This document shows, one piece after another, positions 1 to 8,153 of a stretch of DNA of 64,000 nucleotides. A model generated the notes under the pieces. That model was not told the origin of the DNA. It saw only the letters and a list, made by a program, of their open reading frames with translations, and searched no databases. Numbering within the stretch: the stretch's first letter is position 1; each line of letters begins with the position of its first letter. The position numbers were made by a program, and so were the translations under genes. Origin of the DNA: an uncultured Pseudomonadales bacterium (GTDB lineage: Bacteria; Pseudomonadota; Gammaproteobacteria; Pseudomonadales; CANNCY01); assembly GCA_947503335.1 (NCBI GenBank), contig CANNCY010000001.1:248001-312000 (forward strand), given 5' to 3'.

Positions 1-759
1 TGCCGCATGAGAACCGGCAGTGATACCACCGTCAACGAAGATAGTTTGGCCAGTGACAAAACGGCTACCTTTACCCGCTAGGTGCATCACCCAAGAGGTA
101 ATGTCTTCGAGGTTACCAAGCTTTCGTAAAGGATGTAGCGCTGACAGACTATTTAGGGTTTCTTTGTCCATCAGCTGATCATAAAGTGGTGTTTCAATTA
201 CAGCCGGTGCGATGGTGTTCACGCTAATATTGTCTTTTGCAAACTCGATCGCCAAATGACGAGTCAAGGTGTGCATGGCGCCTTTTGCTACCTGCGATGC
301 AGACGCTGGTGTAGCTTCAATAGGGTTTTCTACCCACATAGATCCGATATTAATAATCGAGCCAAGTTGCTGCTTTTGCATGGCCGGAATAACTGCTTGT
401 GATGCGAAATAGCTGCCCTTAACTGTGGTGCTGTAGTATTCATCTAGCTCTTCTTCTGTAGCATCTAAGAATGGCTTAGGCACAAAAATACCAGCGTTGT
501 TAACAAGAACATCAATGCGACCAAAGTGTTCTAAGGCGGCTGCTGCCAACTTGTCACCAGTTGCTTTTAGGCCGATGTCGCCCGCCACAACAACAATACG
601 ATCTTTCGCTTCTGGGTGATTGTCGATAATGCTGTCTAGCTTTGACACTGTACGTGCATTAATCACTACATTGTCGCCCCTAGCTATAAATGCCTCGGCC
701 AGTGCTTTACCCATACCCGATGATGCGCCAGTGATGATTACAGTCTTTGCGTTAGTCAT
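1..759 (-). CDS. SDR-family oxidoreductase (3' end cut by window edge)
   Basis: Short-chain dehydrogenase/reductase with a Rossmann fold; 253 codons are visible and the stop lies just outside the window. The N-terminus has the cofactor motif TGASSGMG (residues 10-17), followed by NNAG (about 88-91) and a C-terminal substrate-loop region ending in VTGQTIFVDGG, as in classical SDRs. The usual catalytic triad is Ser-Tyr-Lys. Ser140 (in NIGSM) and Lys159 are present, but the Tyr position four residues before Lys159 is Ser155 (ASQVAK). The enzyme may therefore be catalytically altered, or another residue may serve. It starts at ATG 759 and is divergent from a LysR gene, which probably controls it. 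The substrate cannot be told. Confidence 0.9.
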   Translation of the reverse strand, partial: MTNAKTVIITGASSGMGKALAEAFIARGDNVVINARTVSKLDSIIDNHPEAKDRIVVVAGDIGLKATGDKLAAAALEHFGRIDVLVNNAGIFVPKPFLDATEEELDEYYSTTVKGSYFASQAVIPAMQKQQLGSIINIGSMWVENPIEATPASASQVAKGAMHTLTRHLAIEFAKDNISVNTIAPAVIETPLYDQLMDKETLNSLSALHPLRKLGNLEDITSWVMHLAGKGSRFVTGQTIFVDGGITAGSHAA

Positions 760-795
760 TTCATATACCTCTGGTTAATCGAAAGTTGCATTCAA

Positions 796-849
796 TATAG
801 GCTTTGATTATCTATAGGTAAAACTGTTTTTTTGTATACAATGTATAGG
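796..849. promoter_or_regulatory. Candidate LysR operator region between SDR and LysR genes
   Basis: The 139-base gap between the divergent starts has three copies of TATAGG (796-801, 813-818, 844-849) and an inverted repeat TATAC-AAT-GTATA (835-847). LysR-type regulators commonly bind such dyads in shared divergent promoters. Binding here is inferred. Confidence 0.4.
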
Positions 850-898
850 TTTTGGCTATACTTTGATTGTTGGGCAAGCTTTATAGTTGAGCGTATCA

Positions 899-1768
899 AT
901 GGATTTACAGCAAATTAAATATTTTTTAGCCGTGGTTGATTCGGGCACGTTTTTGGCCGCTTCAAAACAGGTTTTTGTTAGTCAGCCAACACTGTCTGCC
1001 GGCATCAAAAAACTTGAAGAGTCTCTTGATTGTGAGCTGTTTTATCGTGGATCAAGAGCAGCGACCTTAACGCCTGAAGGTGAAAAATTTTTAGCGACTG
1101 CAAGAACCGCATATAACCAGTTATTGAAGGTGAAGGCAGATCTGTCTGAGCACAGTGAATATGTTAATGTCGGCGTACTGCCCAATATACACATGGATCA
1201 CGTAGCGCAAATTTTATACCGCTTTAGAAAGGCGCATCCGCACATATTGATTAAGTTGTCAGTTGGCAATGCAGCGTTTCTTGAAAAGCAGTTAAAGAGT
1301 AGGCAACTAGACGTGACGATCGTTAATAGTCATCAAGAGAAAAGCGATTCGTTTGTACCATTAATCAAAGAAGCACTCTGTGTCGTTGTTTCTTCTAAAC
1401 ATCATCTATCTTCGAGTAAACAATTATCACTAGCTTCACTTCAAGGCTTAGAATTTATCGAACGCGTAAACTGTAGTTTTTGGCAAAAGGTATTTGATGA
1501 GTTTGTACGTCAGTCAATTGAACCCGAGACGATTATGCAAGTCGAAAGTGATGAATTTGTACTGCCGTTGGTGTCTGCCAATGTCGGATGTTCGATAATG
1601 ACAAACCGAACTACACCATACGATATCGTGTTTATCCCTATCGAGGGTTTCGATATCGATCGTTCTATCGGCGTTTGTCTGCGAGACCACCATCAAGTAC
1701 CCCTTAGTTCTGCTGTAGAGGCGTTTATTGATTCGATAGAACAGGAGTTCGGCGCAAGGGTTTTATAG
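899..1768 (+). CDS. LysR-family transcriptional regulator
   Basis: A 289-residue DNA-binding regulator with the N-terminal LysR winged helix-turn-helix (residues about 1-60: MDLQQIKYFLAVV, then SQPTLSAGIKKLEESL) and a C-terminal effector domain of the periplasmic-binding-protein type (about 90-285). ATG 899 is chosen over the TTG at 887 because family members begin with this MDLQQI-like sequence; the upstream RBS is weak either way. It is transcribed away from the SDR gene, the usual arrangement for a LysR regulator and its target. The effector is unknown. Confidence 0.93.
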   Translation: MDLQQIKYFLAVVDSGTFLAASKQVFVSQPTLSAGIKKLEESLDCELFYRGSRAATLTPEGEKFLATARTAYNQLLKVKADLSEHSEYVNVGVLPNIHMDHVAQILYRFRKAHPHILIKLSVGNAAFLEKQLKSRQLDVTIVNSHQEKSDSFVPLIKEALCVVVSSKHHLSSSKQLSLASLQGLEFIERVNCSFWQKVFDEFVRQSIEPETIMQVESDEFVLPLVSANVGCSIMTNRTTPYDIVFIPIEGFDIDRSIGVCLRDHHQVPLSSAVEAFIDSIEQEFGARVL

Positions 1769-1852
1769 ATAATGCTATATCAGATTTGATTTTGGCAGTT
1801 TATTGATGTTGCAACTATAATTTTTTGACATCTGATCTGTCGAGAATCAAAT

Positions 1853-4800
1853 ATGGACGCACGAATATTGCAGCTGTTGTTGGCTTCAATTTTACTCATG
1901 TTTTCATTCAACCAGAACGCTAACGCAGATACTTTTCATGTCACGTCGGCGGGCTGTGGAAGCGGCGGAATCGGCGAGGCAATCGCCCTGGCCAACCTAA
2001 GCCCAGGGCATGACATCATCGAGATAGATGCAAGTTTAGAAATCGATTATGCGTGCTATTACGCACTAGAGATCTTTCCTATCTCTGCAACCGAAAGCCT
2101 TACTATCAATGGCAATTACGCCACCATCAACGGTAATCAAATTTACATCTCAAAATCTGATGGTCAGGTAAACCCTTTGTTTCGGGCCGATACTAGCTGC
2201 CCATCGTCTAGTACAAGCATTTATATTCCTGCCGGCTTTGCCCCCGGTTTTTTAAATGTGGGTACGCGAGGGCAAGATTCTGCGGGTGTCGATGTTGTCG
2301 TTAATAATCTAAACATTAAAGGGATTTCATCGGCTGCTTTTGTACGCGAGAACGCGAGCCTTACCTTTAACAATGTTGCCTTTAAAGACATTCGTGACGT
2401 GGCTCACTGCAGTACCTCAAACTTTACGGTTGAGCCGGGCGCAAGCTTAACACTAAACGGTACCTCGATTGGTGGTTCAAAACGTTGGGATGGCGCGCCC
2501 TATACGGCACTGATTTTGGGAGGCACTACTGCCGAGCCTGCAGGCACATTAACTATCAATAACGGTTTCTTTGCGAATAACTATATGGGGCTTTTTGCAG
2601 ATTGGCACGGCGACGTTGTGGTTAATACAGCGGTGTTTTCAAACACTGGGTCAATGTTTATTCGCGAAGGTAACTCGCAAATCACTAATGCTATCTTTAC
2701 AAACTTTGGTGAAGCGATTGAAAGCGAGTTTTTTGTTGTTGATGGGGGCTCTCTCGATTTGCGAGCATCAACCCTTAGCTTTGACGAGGTTAACTGTGAT
2801 ACATCAGCTAGTAGCAGCTGTACCTATGCAGAAACTCAAGGCCGTCTTGGAAACGTCGCGCCCGTTCAGGTCGATAATGGCGGCCAATTTAACCTAATTG
2901 AGTCAGCGATACAGGTTAAGTATTCAGGTATCGGTAGCCACCCCACACCTTTAATGACAGCGGTAAACGGTGCCTCATTTACCGCTGATGAGTATACTTT
3001 TATTCAACCTATACTCTTGTCGCCCGCTGTTGATTTGCGAGCCCTAACTGGTCAGCCAAATCTTATTACCGATGCCCCGGCGTTACCAGCTTCTGACGAC
3101 TTTTTAACCTACCTTAGCTTTAGCGGGCCTAGTTCGGTGACACCTATGTTAGGAACCATGGCTTTGCCAGGATTACTGGTTGATAACATTCCCGATGCAG
3201 GGGTTGGCGGAGCGAATGAACTACTCGATTCGTATGGCAACCCTATTACCCGTGACGTGTACTTTAATTCGCGTGTTGATATTAATGACCGCCGCAGCAC
3301 GGGTGCTGTACAGGTAAGTTATGCACCACATCTTGAGGCAACTGCGGGCCATCAGTTGATCCGCTTGCAATGGTCGAAGCCTGCATTGCCGGGCTTGACC
3401 GGTTATGAGGTTTGTTACGGCATCGGCACACAGCCCGATGCTACTGATCCTACTTGTGCCGGTACTACAATGAGTTTTAGTGGCCCTGATACCCTTGATG
3501 GAACTCTGACGGGGCTAACTAATGGCGCTACTTATTGGCTGTTGGTGCGGGCAACTGGTGGGGCTAACGGCCCATGGAGTAACTTTGCAACAGCGATTCC
3601 CTTAGATGATATTGATGCGCCGCAAGTGTCGGCAATGGGCGACAATATGGCTGTTAACTTAAGTTGGGCTGCGCCGGATGATCATGGGTTAGGTATTAGC
3701 GGCTATATCGTTTTGTATCGTGAATTAGGGGCTACCGATTGGATCTACTGGCCCCAACTTTTAGGCGCCAGTGAATTAACGCTATCAATTACGGGCTTAA
3801 CTAATGGCACAGCTTACGAGTTTGCAGTACAGGCGGTGGGCAATGATGGTTCTTTCAGTGCTTTAGGTTTAGCTCAAGCAACGCCTATTGATCTAATCGA
3901 CACACCCGTAGTGTCGGCGGTAGGCATGGATATGGCAGCACAGGTAAGCTGGCAAGCTCCAGATGATCATGGTCGAGGTATTGCCTCGTACACTGTTTTT
4001 TATCGTGAGCTAGGGGCTGCTAATTGGACTCAGTGGTCACAATCGATACCTGCAGGCCAAACAACGCTTCAGGTGACGGGCTTAACCAATGGCACTACCT
4101 ACGAATTTGGTGTGCAAGCTAATGGTAACGATGGTTCTGTCAGTGCCCTAGGCTTAGCTCAAGCAACGCCTGTCGACCTAATCGACACACCTGTAGTGTC
4201 GGCGGTAGGCATGGATATGGCAGCGCAGGTCAGTTGGCAAGCACCTGATGATCATGGTCGAGGCATTGCCTCATATACTGTGTTTTATCGCGAGCTAGGA
4301 GCTGCCAATTGGACGCAGTGGTCGCAATCGATACCTGCAGGTCAAACAACGCTTCAGGTGACCGGCTTAACCAATGGCACTACCTACGAATTTGGCGTAC
4401 AAGCTAATGGTAACGATGGTTCTGTCAGTGGTATTGGTGTTGCTGAGGCTACTCCGGTTATTGATATAGTGATCACAGGTATAAGCGGTGGCTCGGGCAG
4501 TGCATTATGGGTGCTTGTTCTTCTTGGTCTATTTGCATGGCTTAAGCCCTCTCGCCGAGCTCTGCCTTCGCTAGTAATTGTCGGTTTGTTGGTTGGGCCT
4601 CAGCCTAAAGCACTCGCTGAGGATGATTGGTATCTGCAGTTGGGATATGGTCAATCAGATCAAAATATCGATCTCGCTGCGATTGAGTCTGGTTTCATGG
4701 CATCAGGTATTACGCTAGATAGCTTACAGGTAGACAGCGATGACGATGCTGTGTACCTGCGATTAGGGTATGCCTTCAATGATTGGTTTGCCGCAGAGAT

Positions 4801-5176
4801 TAGCCATATGCGTTTTGAAGAAGTTGATCTAATTGCTATAGGCATCACTAATGACTTGGCTGCTATCACCAATGACGTACTTAATGCATTGCCTTATTCA
4901 AGCGAATCAACGGGTATTGGCGTGCGTGCCAGTGTGCCGCTATCAAACTGTTGGTACCTAGATGGGCGAGTGGGTATCGCGGCCTGGCAAGATGATCTTG
5001 AACTCGATGTTGGTAGCCGCAGTTTTACCGGTAAGCGCGATGATTGGGATGCATATTATGGCGCAGGTGTTCGCTACACCACCGCGTGGGGAATTGATCT
5101 AGGCGTTGAGTACACGCGCACAGAATTTGGAGAGACATTAAATACTGTTGCTGCGACGGTCGCGTTCAGATTTTAG
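1853..5176 (+). CDS. Surface protein: beta-helix, four FN3 repeats, internal GlyGly-CTERM, then OMP barrel
   Basis: A 1107-residue exported protein in two parts. Part one has a signal peptide (1-26, ending ANA), a right-handed beta-helix-like passenger rich in N-linked turns (about 27-480), four fibronectin type III units (about 494-580, 588-680, 684-775, 779-868), then SGGSGSALW (878-886), a hydrophobic segment (885-897) and KPSRR (898-902). That Gly/Ser-hydrophobic-basic order is the GlyGly-CTERM sorting signal processed by rhombosortase. Part two starts with a second hydrophobic stretch (904-915) ending in KALA-E (919-923), like a signal peptidase site. It continues as a roughly 185-residue OprF/OmpW-like eight-stranded barrel ending in Phe, the usual BAM signal. 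The reading frame is open throughout with no internal ATG at the junction. The neighbouring convergent gene encodes a rhombosortase. Function of either half is unknown. Confidence 0.85.
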   Translation: MDARILQLLLASILLMFSFNQNANADTFHVTSAGCGSGGIGEAIALANLSPGHDIIEIDASLEIDYACYYALEIFPISATESLTINGNYATINGNQIYISKSDGQVNPLFRADTSCPSSSTSIYIPAGFAPGFLNVGTRGQDSAGVDVVVNNLNIKGISSAAFVRENASLTFNNVAFKDIRDVAHCSTSNFTVEPGASLTLNGTSIGGSKRWDGAPYTALILGGTTAEPAGTLTINNGFFANNYMGLFADWHGDVVVNTAVFSNTGSMFIREGNSQITNAIFTNFGEAIESEFFVVDGGSLDLRASTLSFDEVNCDTSASSSCTYAETQGRLGNVAPVQVDNGGQFNLIESAIQVKYSGIGSHPTPLMTAVNGASFTADEYTFIQPILLSPAVDLRALTGQPNLITDAPALPASDDFLTYLSFSGPSSVTPMLGTMALPGLLVDNIPDAGVGGANELLDSYGNPITRDVYFNSRVDINDRRSTGAVQVSYAPHLEATAGHQLIRLQWSKPALPGLTGYEVCYGIGTQPDATDPTCAGTTMSFSGPDTLDGTLTGLTNGATYWLLVRATGGANGPWSNFATAIPLDDIDAPQVSAMGDNMAVNLSWAAPDDHGLGISGYIVLYRELGATDWIYWPQLLGASELTLSITGLTNGTAYEFAVQAVGNDGSFSALGLAQATPIDLIDTPVVSAVGMDMAAQVSWQAPDDHGRGIASYTVFYRELGAANWTQWSQSIPAGQTTLQVTGLTNGTTYEFGVQANGNDGSVSALGLAQATPVDLIDTPVVSAVGMDMAAQVSWQAPDDHGRGIASYTVFYRELGAANWTQWSQSIPAGQTTLQVTGLTNGTTYEFGVQANGNDGSVSGIGVAEATPVIDIVITGISGGSGSALWVLVLLGLFAWLKPSRRALPSLVIVGLLVGPQPKALAEDDWYLQLGYGQSDQNIDLAAIESGFMASGITLDSLQVDSDDDAVYLRLGYAFNDWFAAEISHMRFEEVDLIAIGITNDLAAITNDVLNALPYSSESTGIGVRASVPLSNCWYLDGRVGIAAWQDDLELDVGSRSFTGKRDDWDAYYGAGVRYTTAWGIDLGVEYTRTEFGETLNTVAATVAFRF
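3880..4449 (+). repeat. Tandem duplication of a 285-bp FN3-coding unit
   Basis: Two head-to-tail units of 285 bp (95 codons) encode FN3 modules 3 and 4. A run of 85 residues, from DLIDTPVV to NDGSVS, is identical in both, while I count about 20 base differences, all silent. Unit 2 of the protein (3607-3880) is a more diverged relative. Confidence 0.9.
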
Positions 5177-5741
5177 ATGTTTGGGTGCGAGCAACGCCTA
5201 AGGCACCATAGGCTGTGCCCAGGATAATTCCCACTAGATGTGCTTCAGCTAATATGGGGGTACCAACAATGTTTTGCTCGTACCAGTTAAGAGTATCTCC
5301 TTGATAGATCAACAACTGGGCACCAACCCATGCCACTAATAGGGCGAGAAAAAGATACCCTAGGTGAGAATTTTGCTCGACCATTAAGCGGGCGATAGCG
5401 GCATAAACCACTGCCGACATACCCAGATACCAATCAACCGAAAGTAGGCCGGCAATGACTGCATTGGTAATCACCGAGGCAGCGATCAGCTCGCTCCAGT
5501 ATCGAATAGCTGAGGAATATTTTAGTAGCAGCGAAGTCACTACTAACACCAAGGCATTACCAGAGGCATGTAAGTAGCTAGCGTGGGCCCAGGATGCCGT
5601 TACAAGTTGCCAAATTTTAAATTGGCTATTGCCCGTCAAACTAAGGTTATAAAACGATTGCACATAGGTTGCTAGCAGCATCAAGAAGATAGTTGCTAGC
5701 AAACTAGGGATAAGCAACTTAGCTTGATTGATAATCATCAA
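5166..5741 (-). CDS. rrtA: Rhombosortase (rhomboid-family intramembrane serine protease)
   Basis: A 191-residue polytopic inner-membrane protease of the rhombosortase branch of the rhomboids, which cleaves proteins carrying a C-terminal GlyGly-CTERM signal so that they can be released to the cell surface. Visible signatures are WQLVTASWAH (44-53), the rhomboid HxxxxHxxxN pattern (His53, His58, Asn62), the catalytic serine in GMSA (Ser109), and the catalytic histidine in EAHLVG (His168). It is short, as rhombosortases are (about 190 residues). It is last in a six-gene operon, overlaps the upstream PcaC-like gene by 23 nt, and overlaps the 3' end of the convergent GlyGly-CTERM-like gene by 11 nt. 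That surface protein is its most obvious substrate, though others elsewhere in the genome are likely. Confidence 0.87.
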   Translation of the reverse strand: MMIINQAKLLIPSLLATIFLMLLATYVQSFYNLSLTGNSQFKIWQLVTASWAHASYLHASGNALVLVVTSLLLKYSSAIRYWSELIAASVITNAVIAGLLSVDWYLGMSAVVYAAIARLMVEQNSHLGYLFLALLVAWVGAQLLIYQGDTLNWYEQNIVGTPILAEAHLVGIILGTAYGALGVARTQTSKI

Positions 5742-6096
5742 TCACTTCACGGGCTGTTCTAAAGGCTTCGATACCCGCAGGGGCGCCACAATAAACAGTG
5801 CAGTGCAGTAGTACATCTTGAATCTCTTCGGGGGTACAGCCGTTGCGAAGAGCACCACGTACATGACCTCTGAGTTCTGTAGAGGCTTTTAATGAAGCCA
5901 AGATTGCAATTGTAATAAGGCTGCGCGTTTTATCTTCGATAACGCCGTTGCTCCAGGTACCGCCCCAGGCATTTTCGGTGACCATTTGTTGCAGCGGCAT
6001 GGTAAATTCATTCGCTGACGACAGCGCTTTTTCTACAAAGTCATCGCCCATTACTTTGCGACGTTTTGCCAGGCCTTCATCAAATTTAGTGTTCAT
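5719..6096 (-). CDS. Carboxymuconolactone decarboxylase family protein (PcaC-like)
   Basis: A 125-residue all-helical protein of the CMD/AhpD family. It resembles 4-carboxymuconolactone decarboxylase closely: the motif RSLITIAILASL (about 60-71), HVRGALRNGCTPEEI (78-92) and the C-terminal LLHCTVYCGAPAGIEAFR. No other protocatechuate-pathway gene is nearby, so the substrate may differ; some family members are peroxidases with a CxxC pair, which is not present here. It lies 17 nt after the serine hydrolase gene and overlaps the rhombosortase start, so it is translated as part of the same operon. Confidence 0.88.
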   Translation of the reverse strand: MNTKFDEGLAKRRKVMGDDFVEKALSSANEFTMPLQQMVTENAWGGTWSNGVIEDKTRSLITIAILASLKASTELRGHVRGALRNGCTPEEIQDVLLHCTVYCGAPAGIEAFRTAREVIDDYQSS

Positions 6097-6113
6097 GTAT
6101 TTCTCTTATCTAA

Positions 6114-7352
6114 TTATTTTGCCCAGTAACCAGCATTACTGTTGCTATAGCCTAATACCTTGTAGGTTGCATCGATAAGCGCTTGTCCGCGCTCATTAAG
6201 CATTAGGCCGGCACCCATGCGATTCATTGTATAGCCAAAGGCTAGCTTTTCAGCAGGGTCTGCAAAGCCAATGTGACCTCCGGCGCCGACATGGCCAAAG
6301 GCCTGTTCGCCAGCGATAAAACTTTCGACATGACCCATTTCGCGATAGCGGTTATCCATCGTGCACATAAATCCAAGGCCAAAGCGAGTAGGCATACGAA
6401 GGGTGTTGTCGTTGCCAGTAGCCATAGATACTTGGCGTGCTTTGTTAAGTAGCGATTCGCTAATGACGCGATAGCCGTTTAGCTCGCCACCATTGGCAAG
6501 GGGCGTGTATAGTTTAGCCAGTGCTTCGGCATTACTGATGCCACCACCGCCGCCAATTTCGGCGCTGTATGCAGCAGGTGAGTCTGATCGATGCTTACCA
6601 TTGTTAAGCCAAGCAAGACTCGAGCATGAGTTGGGCTCACTAAAAAGTGCTTTAACAAAATCTGTTACAGGGGCGCCGGGTTTAGGGCGGGGCTGGTTCA
6701 TCTTCGCTATTCGGTGGTGCTCACTTTCTGGTGTACCAATATAAAATTCAGCGTCTAACGGGTTTGCAATTTCTGTTTTAAAGTATTCGCCTAAGCTCAT
6801 GCCAGAGGCACGGCGTACTAGCTCGCCCACTGTCCAGCCATAGGTCATAAGGTGGTAACCCATTTGCGAGCCAGGTGGCCAAAAGGGCGCTTCTTCGGCT
6901 AGTCGGTGTGCCATATAGTCAAAGTCTAGATAAGCACCTTCTTTTACTAGCTCGCGCAAAGCGGGTAGACCGACAGAATGATTGAGTATCATTCTAACAG
7001 TGGCGCTCTCTTTACCATTTTGAGCAAACTCGGGCCAATAGGTTGAGACGGGTTCGTCTAGTTTTAACTTGCCTTGGTCGATTAAGCGAAGCGCGCATAA
7101 AGCAACCATTGCTTTAGTACATGAAAACACCAAACTCATGGTGTCTTGTTGCCATGGCGTGGTCTGTTCTTTGTCTTTGTAGCCACCCCAAAGGTGCACC
7201 TTTACTTCATTGTCTATACGTAGACTGCAGCTAGCGCCCAGTTCTTGGCGCTGCTCAAAGTTGGTAACGAAGGCATCAACTACGGGTTCGAAGCCCTCTG
7301 CACAGTATCCTGAGATATCGCCTTCTTGGGTGCTAATTTCAATGTTTTTCAT
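6114..7352 (-). CDS. Serine hydrolase of the class C beta-lactamase/esterase family
   Basis: A 412-residue protein of the beta-lactamase-related family (EstB/LACTB-like). The SxxK nucleophile motif is SCTK (Ser77-Lys80), the Tyr motif is in GYHLMTYGW (about 165-173), and a C-terminal HVGAGG matches the KTG-equivalent HxG motif. Such proteins are usually esterases or peptidases rather than antibiotic-hydrolysing enzymes. No signal peptide is evident from the chosen start, so it is probably cytoplasmic. ATG 7352 is chosen because it has AAGG upstream and overlaps the anti-sigma stop by 14 nt, which suggests coupled translation; an upstream start at 7394 would add 14 residues with no family similarity. 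Confidence 0.9.
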   Translation of the reverse strand: MKNIEISTQEGDISGYCAEGFEPVVDAFVTNFEQRQELGASCSLRIDNEVKVHLWGGYKDKEQTTPWQQDTMSLVFSCTKAMVALCALRLIDQGKLKLDEPVSTYWPEFAQNGKESATVRMILNHSVGLPALRELVKEGAYLDFDYMAHRLAEEAPFWPPGSQMGYHLMTYGWTVGELVRRASGMSLGEYFKTEIANPLDAEFYIGTPESEHHRIAKMNQPRPKPGAPVTDFVKALFSEPNSCSSLAWLNNGKHRSDSPAAYSAEIGGGGGISNAEALAKLYTPLANGGELNGYRVISESLLNKARQVSMATGNDNTLRMPTRFGLGFMCTMDNRYREMGHVESFIAGEQAFGHVGAGGHIGFADPAEKLAFGYTMNRMGAGLMLNERGQALIDATYKVLGYSNSNAGYWAK

Positions 7353-7581
7353 CGTTGGCCTTAGAAATAATGTCGTCAATGTAGTTATCGTCAACGTCGC
7401 AGCAGGGCTTGTTTCCCTTCAGGTTTGGTAGTGCCTCAGTAATTAATCGAAGCTTTTTGACATAGTCGCGACAGGGCCCACAAATGAAGGTGTGTAGCTT
7501 AAACTCAAGGCGTTTTAAGAATGACAACTCACCAGCTAGGTAGGCGTCTGTCTGTTCAGGAACATCTTTACACTTTAACAT
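7339..7581 (-). CDS. Short zinc-finger anti-sigma factor
   Basis: An 80-residue protein of the zf-HC2 anti-sigma type. The zinc-binding signature is HTFICGPC (His30-x3-Cys34-x2-Cys37) with an upstream Cys4; two further adjacent cysteines occur near residues 60-61. There is no transmembrane segment, so it should act in the cytoplasm, as do the redox- or zinc-sensing RsrA/ChrR-type factors, rather than as a membrane sensor. It directly follows the ECF sigma gene with a 7-nt overlap, which supports the pair working together. The signal sensed is unknown. Confidence 0.85.
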   Translation of the reverse strand: MLKCKDVPEQTDAYLAGELSFLKRLEFKLHTFICGPCRDYVKKLRLITEALPNLKGNKPCCDVDDNYIDDIISKANDEKH

Positions 7582-8153
7582 TCGCCAGTCTCCTCAAAAT
7601 AATCAACCTTGTTTAATAGGCGATTTCGCCCACGATGAATAAGTACTCTTACATTTGACGCACTTACATCCAAAATGTTACTGATTTCGTCTAGCGACAT
7701 ACCATCGCGATCTTTTAAAGACACTGCGATCGCTTGGTTTTGCGGCAATTGACCTATGGTAAAGTCGATACAGTTAGCTAAGGCTTCTTTGTTAAACAAG
7801 TCTTCAGGGTTATCACTGTGCCAAGCCCCCAGTGGTTTAGCCCAGTGGCCTGTGTCGTCAAAGCGCTCACTGAGGTCTGCGGGTTCTACAAAATCGACCC
7901 GCTTGTCTTTACGAAGTTTACCCCGGGCTTCGTTCAGCGCGATGGTGGTTATCCAGGTGCTTATCGAGCTTTGCTCTCTAAAGGTGTCTAGTTGTTGATA
8001 TACCTTTACCCAGGTATCTTGAATTAGCTCTTCGGCTGAACCAGGGTCTACCATGGTACATAGCACGCCCATCAGTTTAGGCTGCATCTGTTTTACTAGT
8101 CGAGAAAACTCCTGCGTGTCTCTCAGTTTTAACTTGTTGATATCTATAATCAT
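7575..8153 (-). CDS. ECF-type sigma-70 family RNA polymerase sigma factor
   Basis: A 192-residue extracytoplasmic-function sigma factor. Sigma region 2 is visible as AEELIQDTWVKVYQQLDTF, region 4 as LPQNQAIAVSLKDRDGMSLDEI followed by the recognition helix SASNVRVLIHRGRNRL near the C-terminus. It directs RNA polymerase to a specific promoter set and is presumably held by the anti-sigma factor encoded next. ATG 8153 overlaps the stop of the preceding lipoprotein gene in an ATGA arrangement; a start at 8171 is possible. It sits inside an operon rather than behind its own promoter, so its regulation is tied to the DUF885 gene upstream. Confidence 0.93.
   Translation of the reverse strand: MIIDINKLKLRDTQEFSRLVKQMQPKLMGVLCTMVDPGSAEELIQDTWVKVYQQLDTFREQSSISTWITTIALNEARGKLRKDKRVDFVEPADLSERFDDTGHWAKPLGAWHSDNPEDLFNKEALANCIDFTIGQLPQNQAIAVSLKDRDGMSLDEISNILDVSASNVRVLIHRGRNRLLNKVDYFEETGEC

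Noticed and set aside
2571-2897. Alternate-frame ORF inside the surface protein gene
   Set aside because: Its translation shows no domain and it lies wholly inside the long real frame.
3607-4449. Mobile element or CRISPR-like repeats
   Set aside because: The repeats are in frame and encode FN3 modules; no short direct repeats with unique spacers and no transposase.
6114-7352. Antibiotic-resistance beta-lactamase
   Set aside because: The SxxK motif is present, but the motifs and lack of a signal peptide fit the esterase-like members of the family; no basis for a resistance call.
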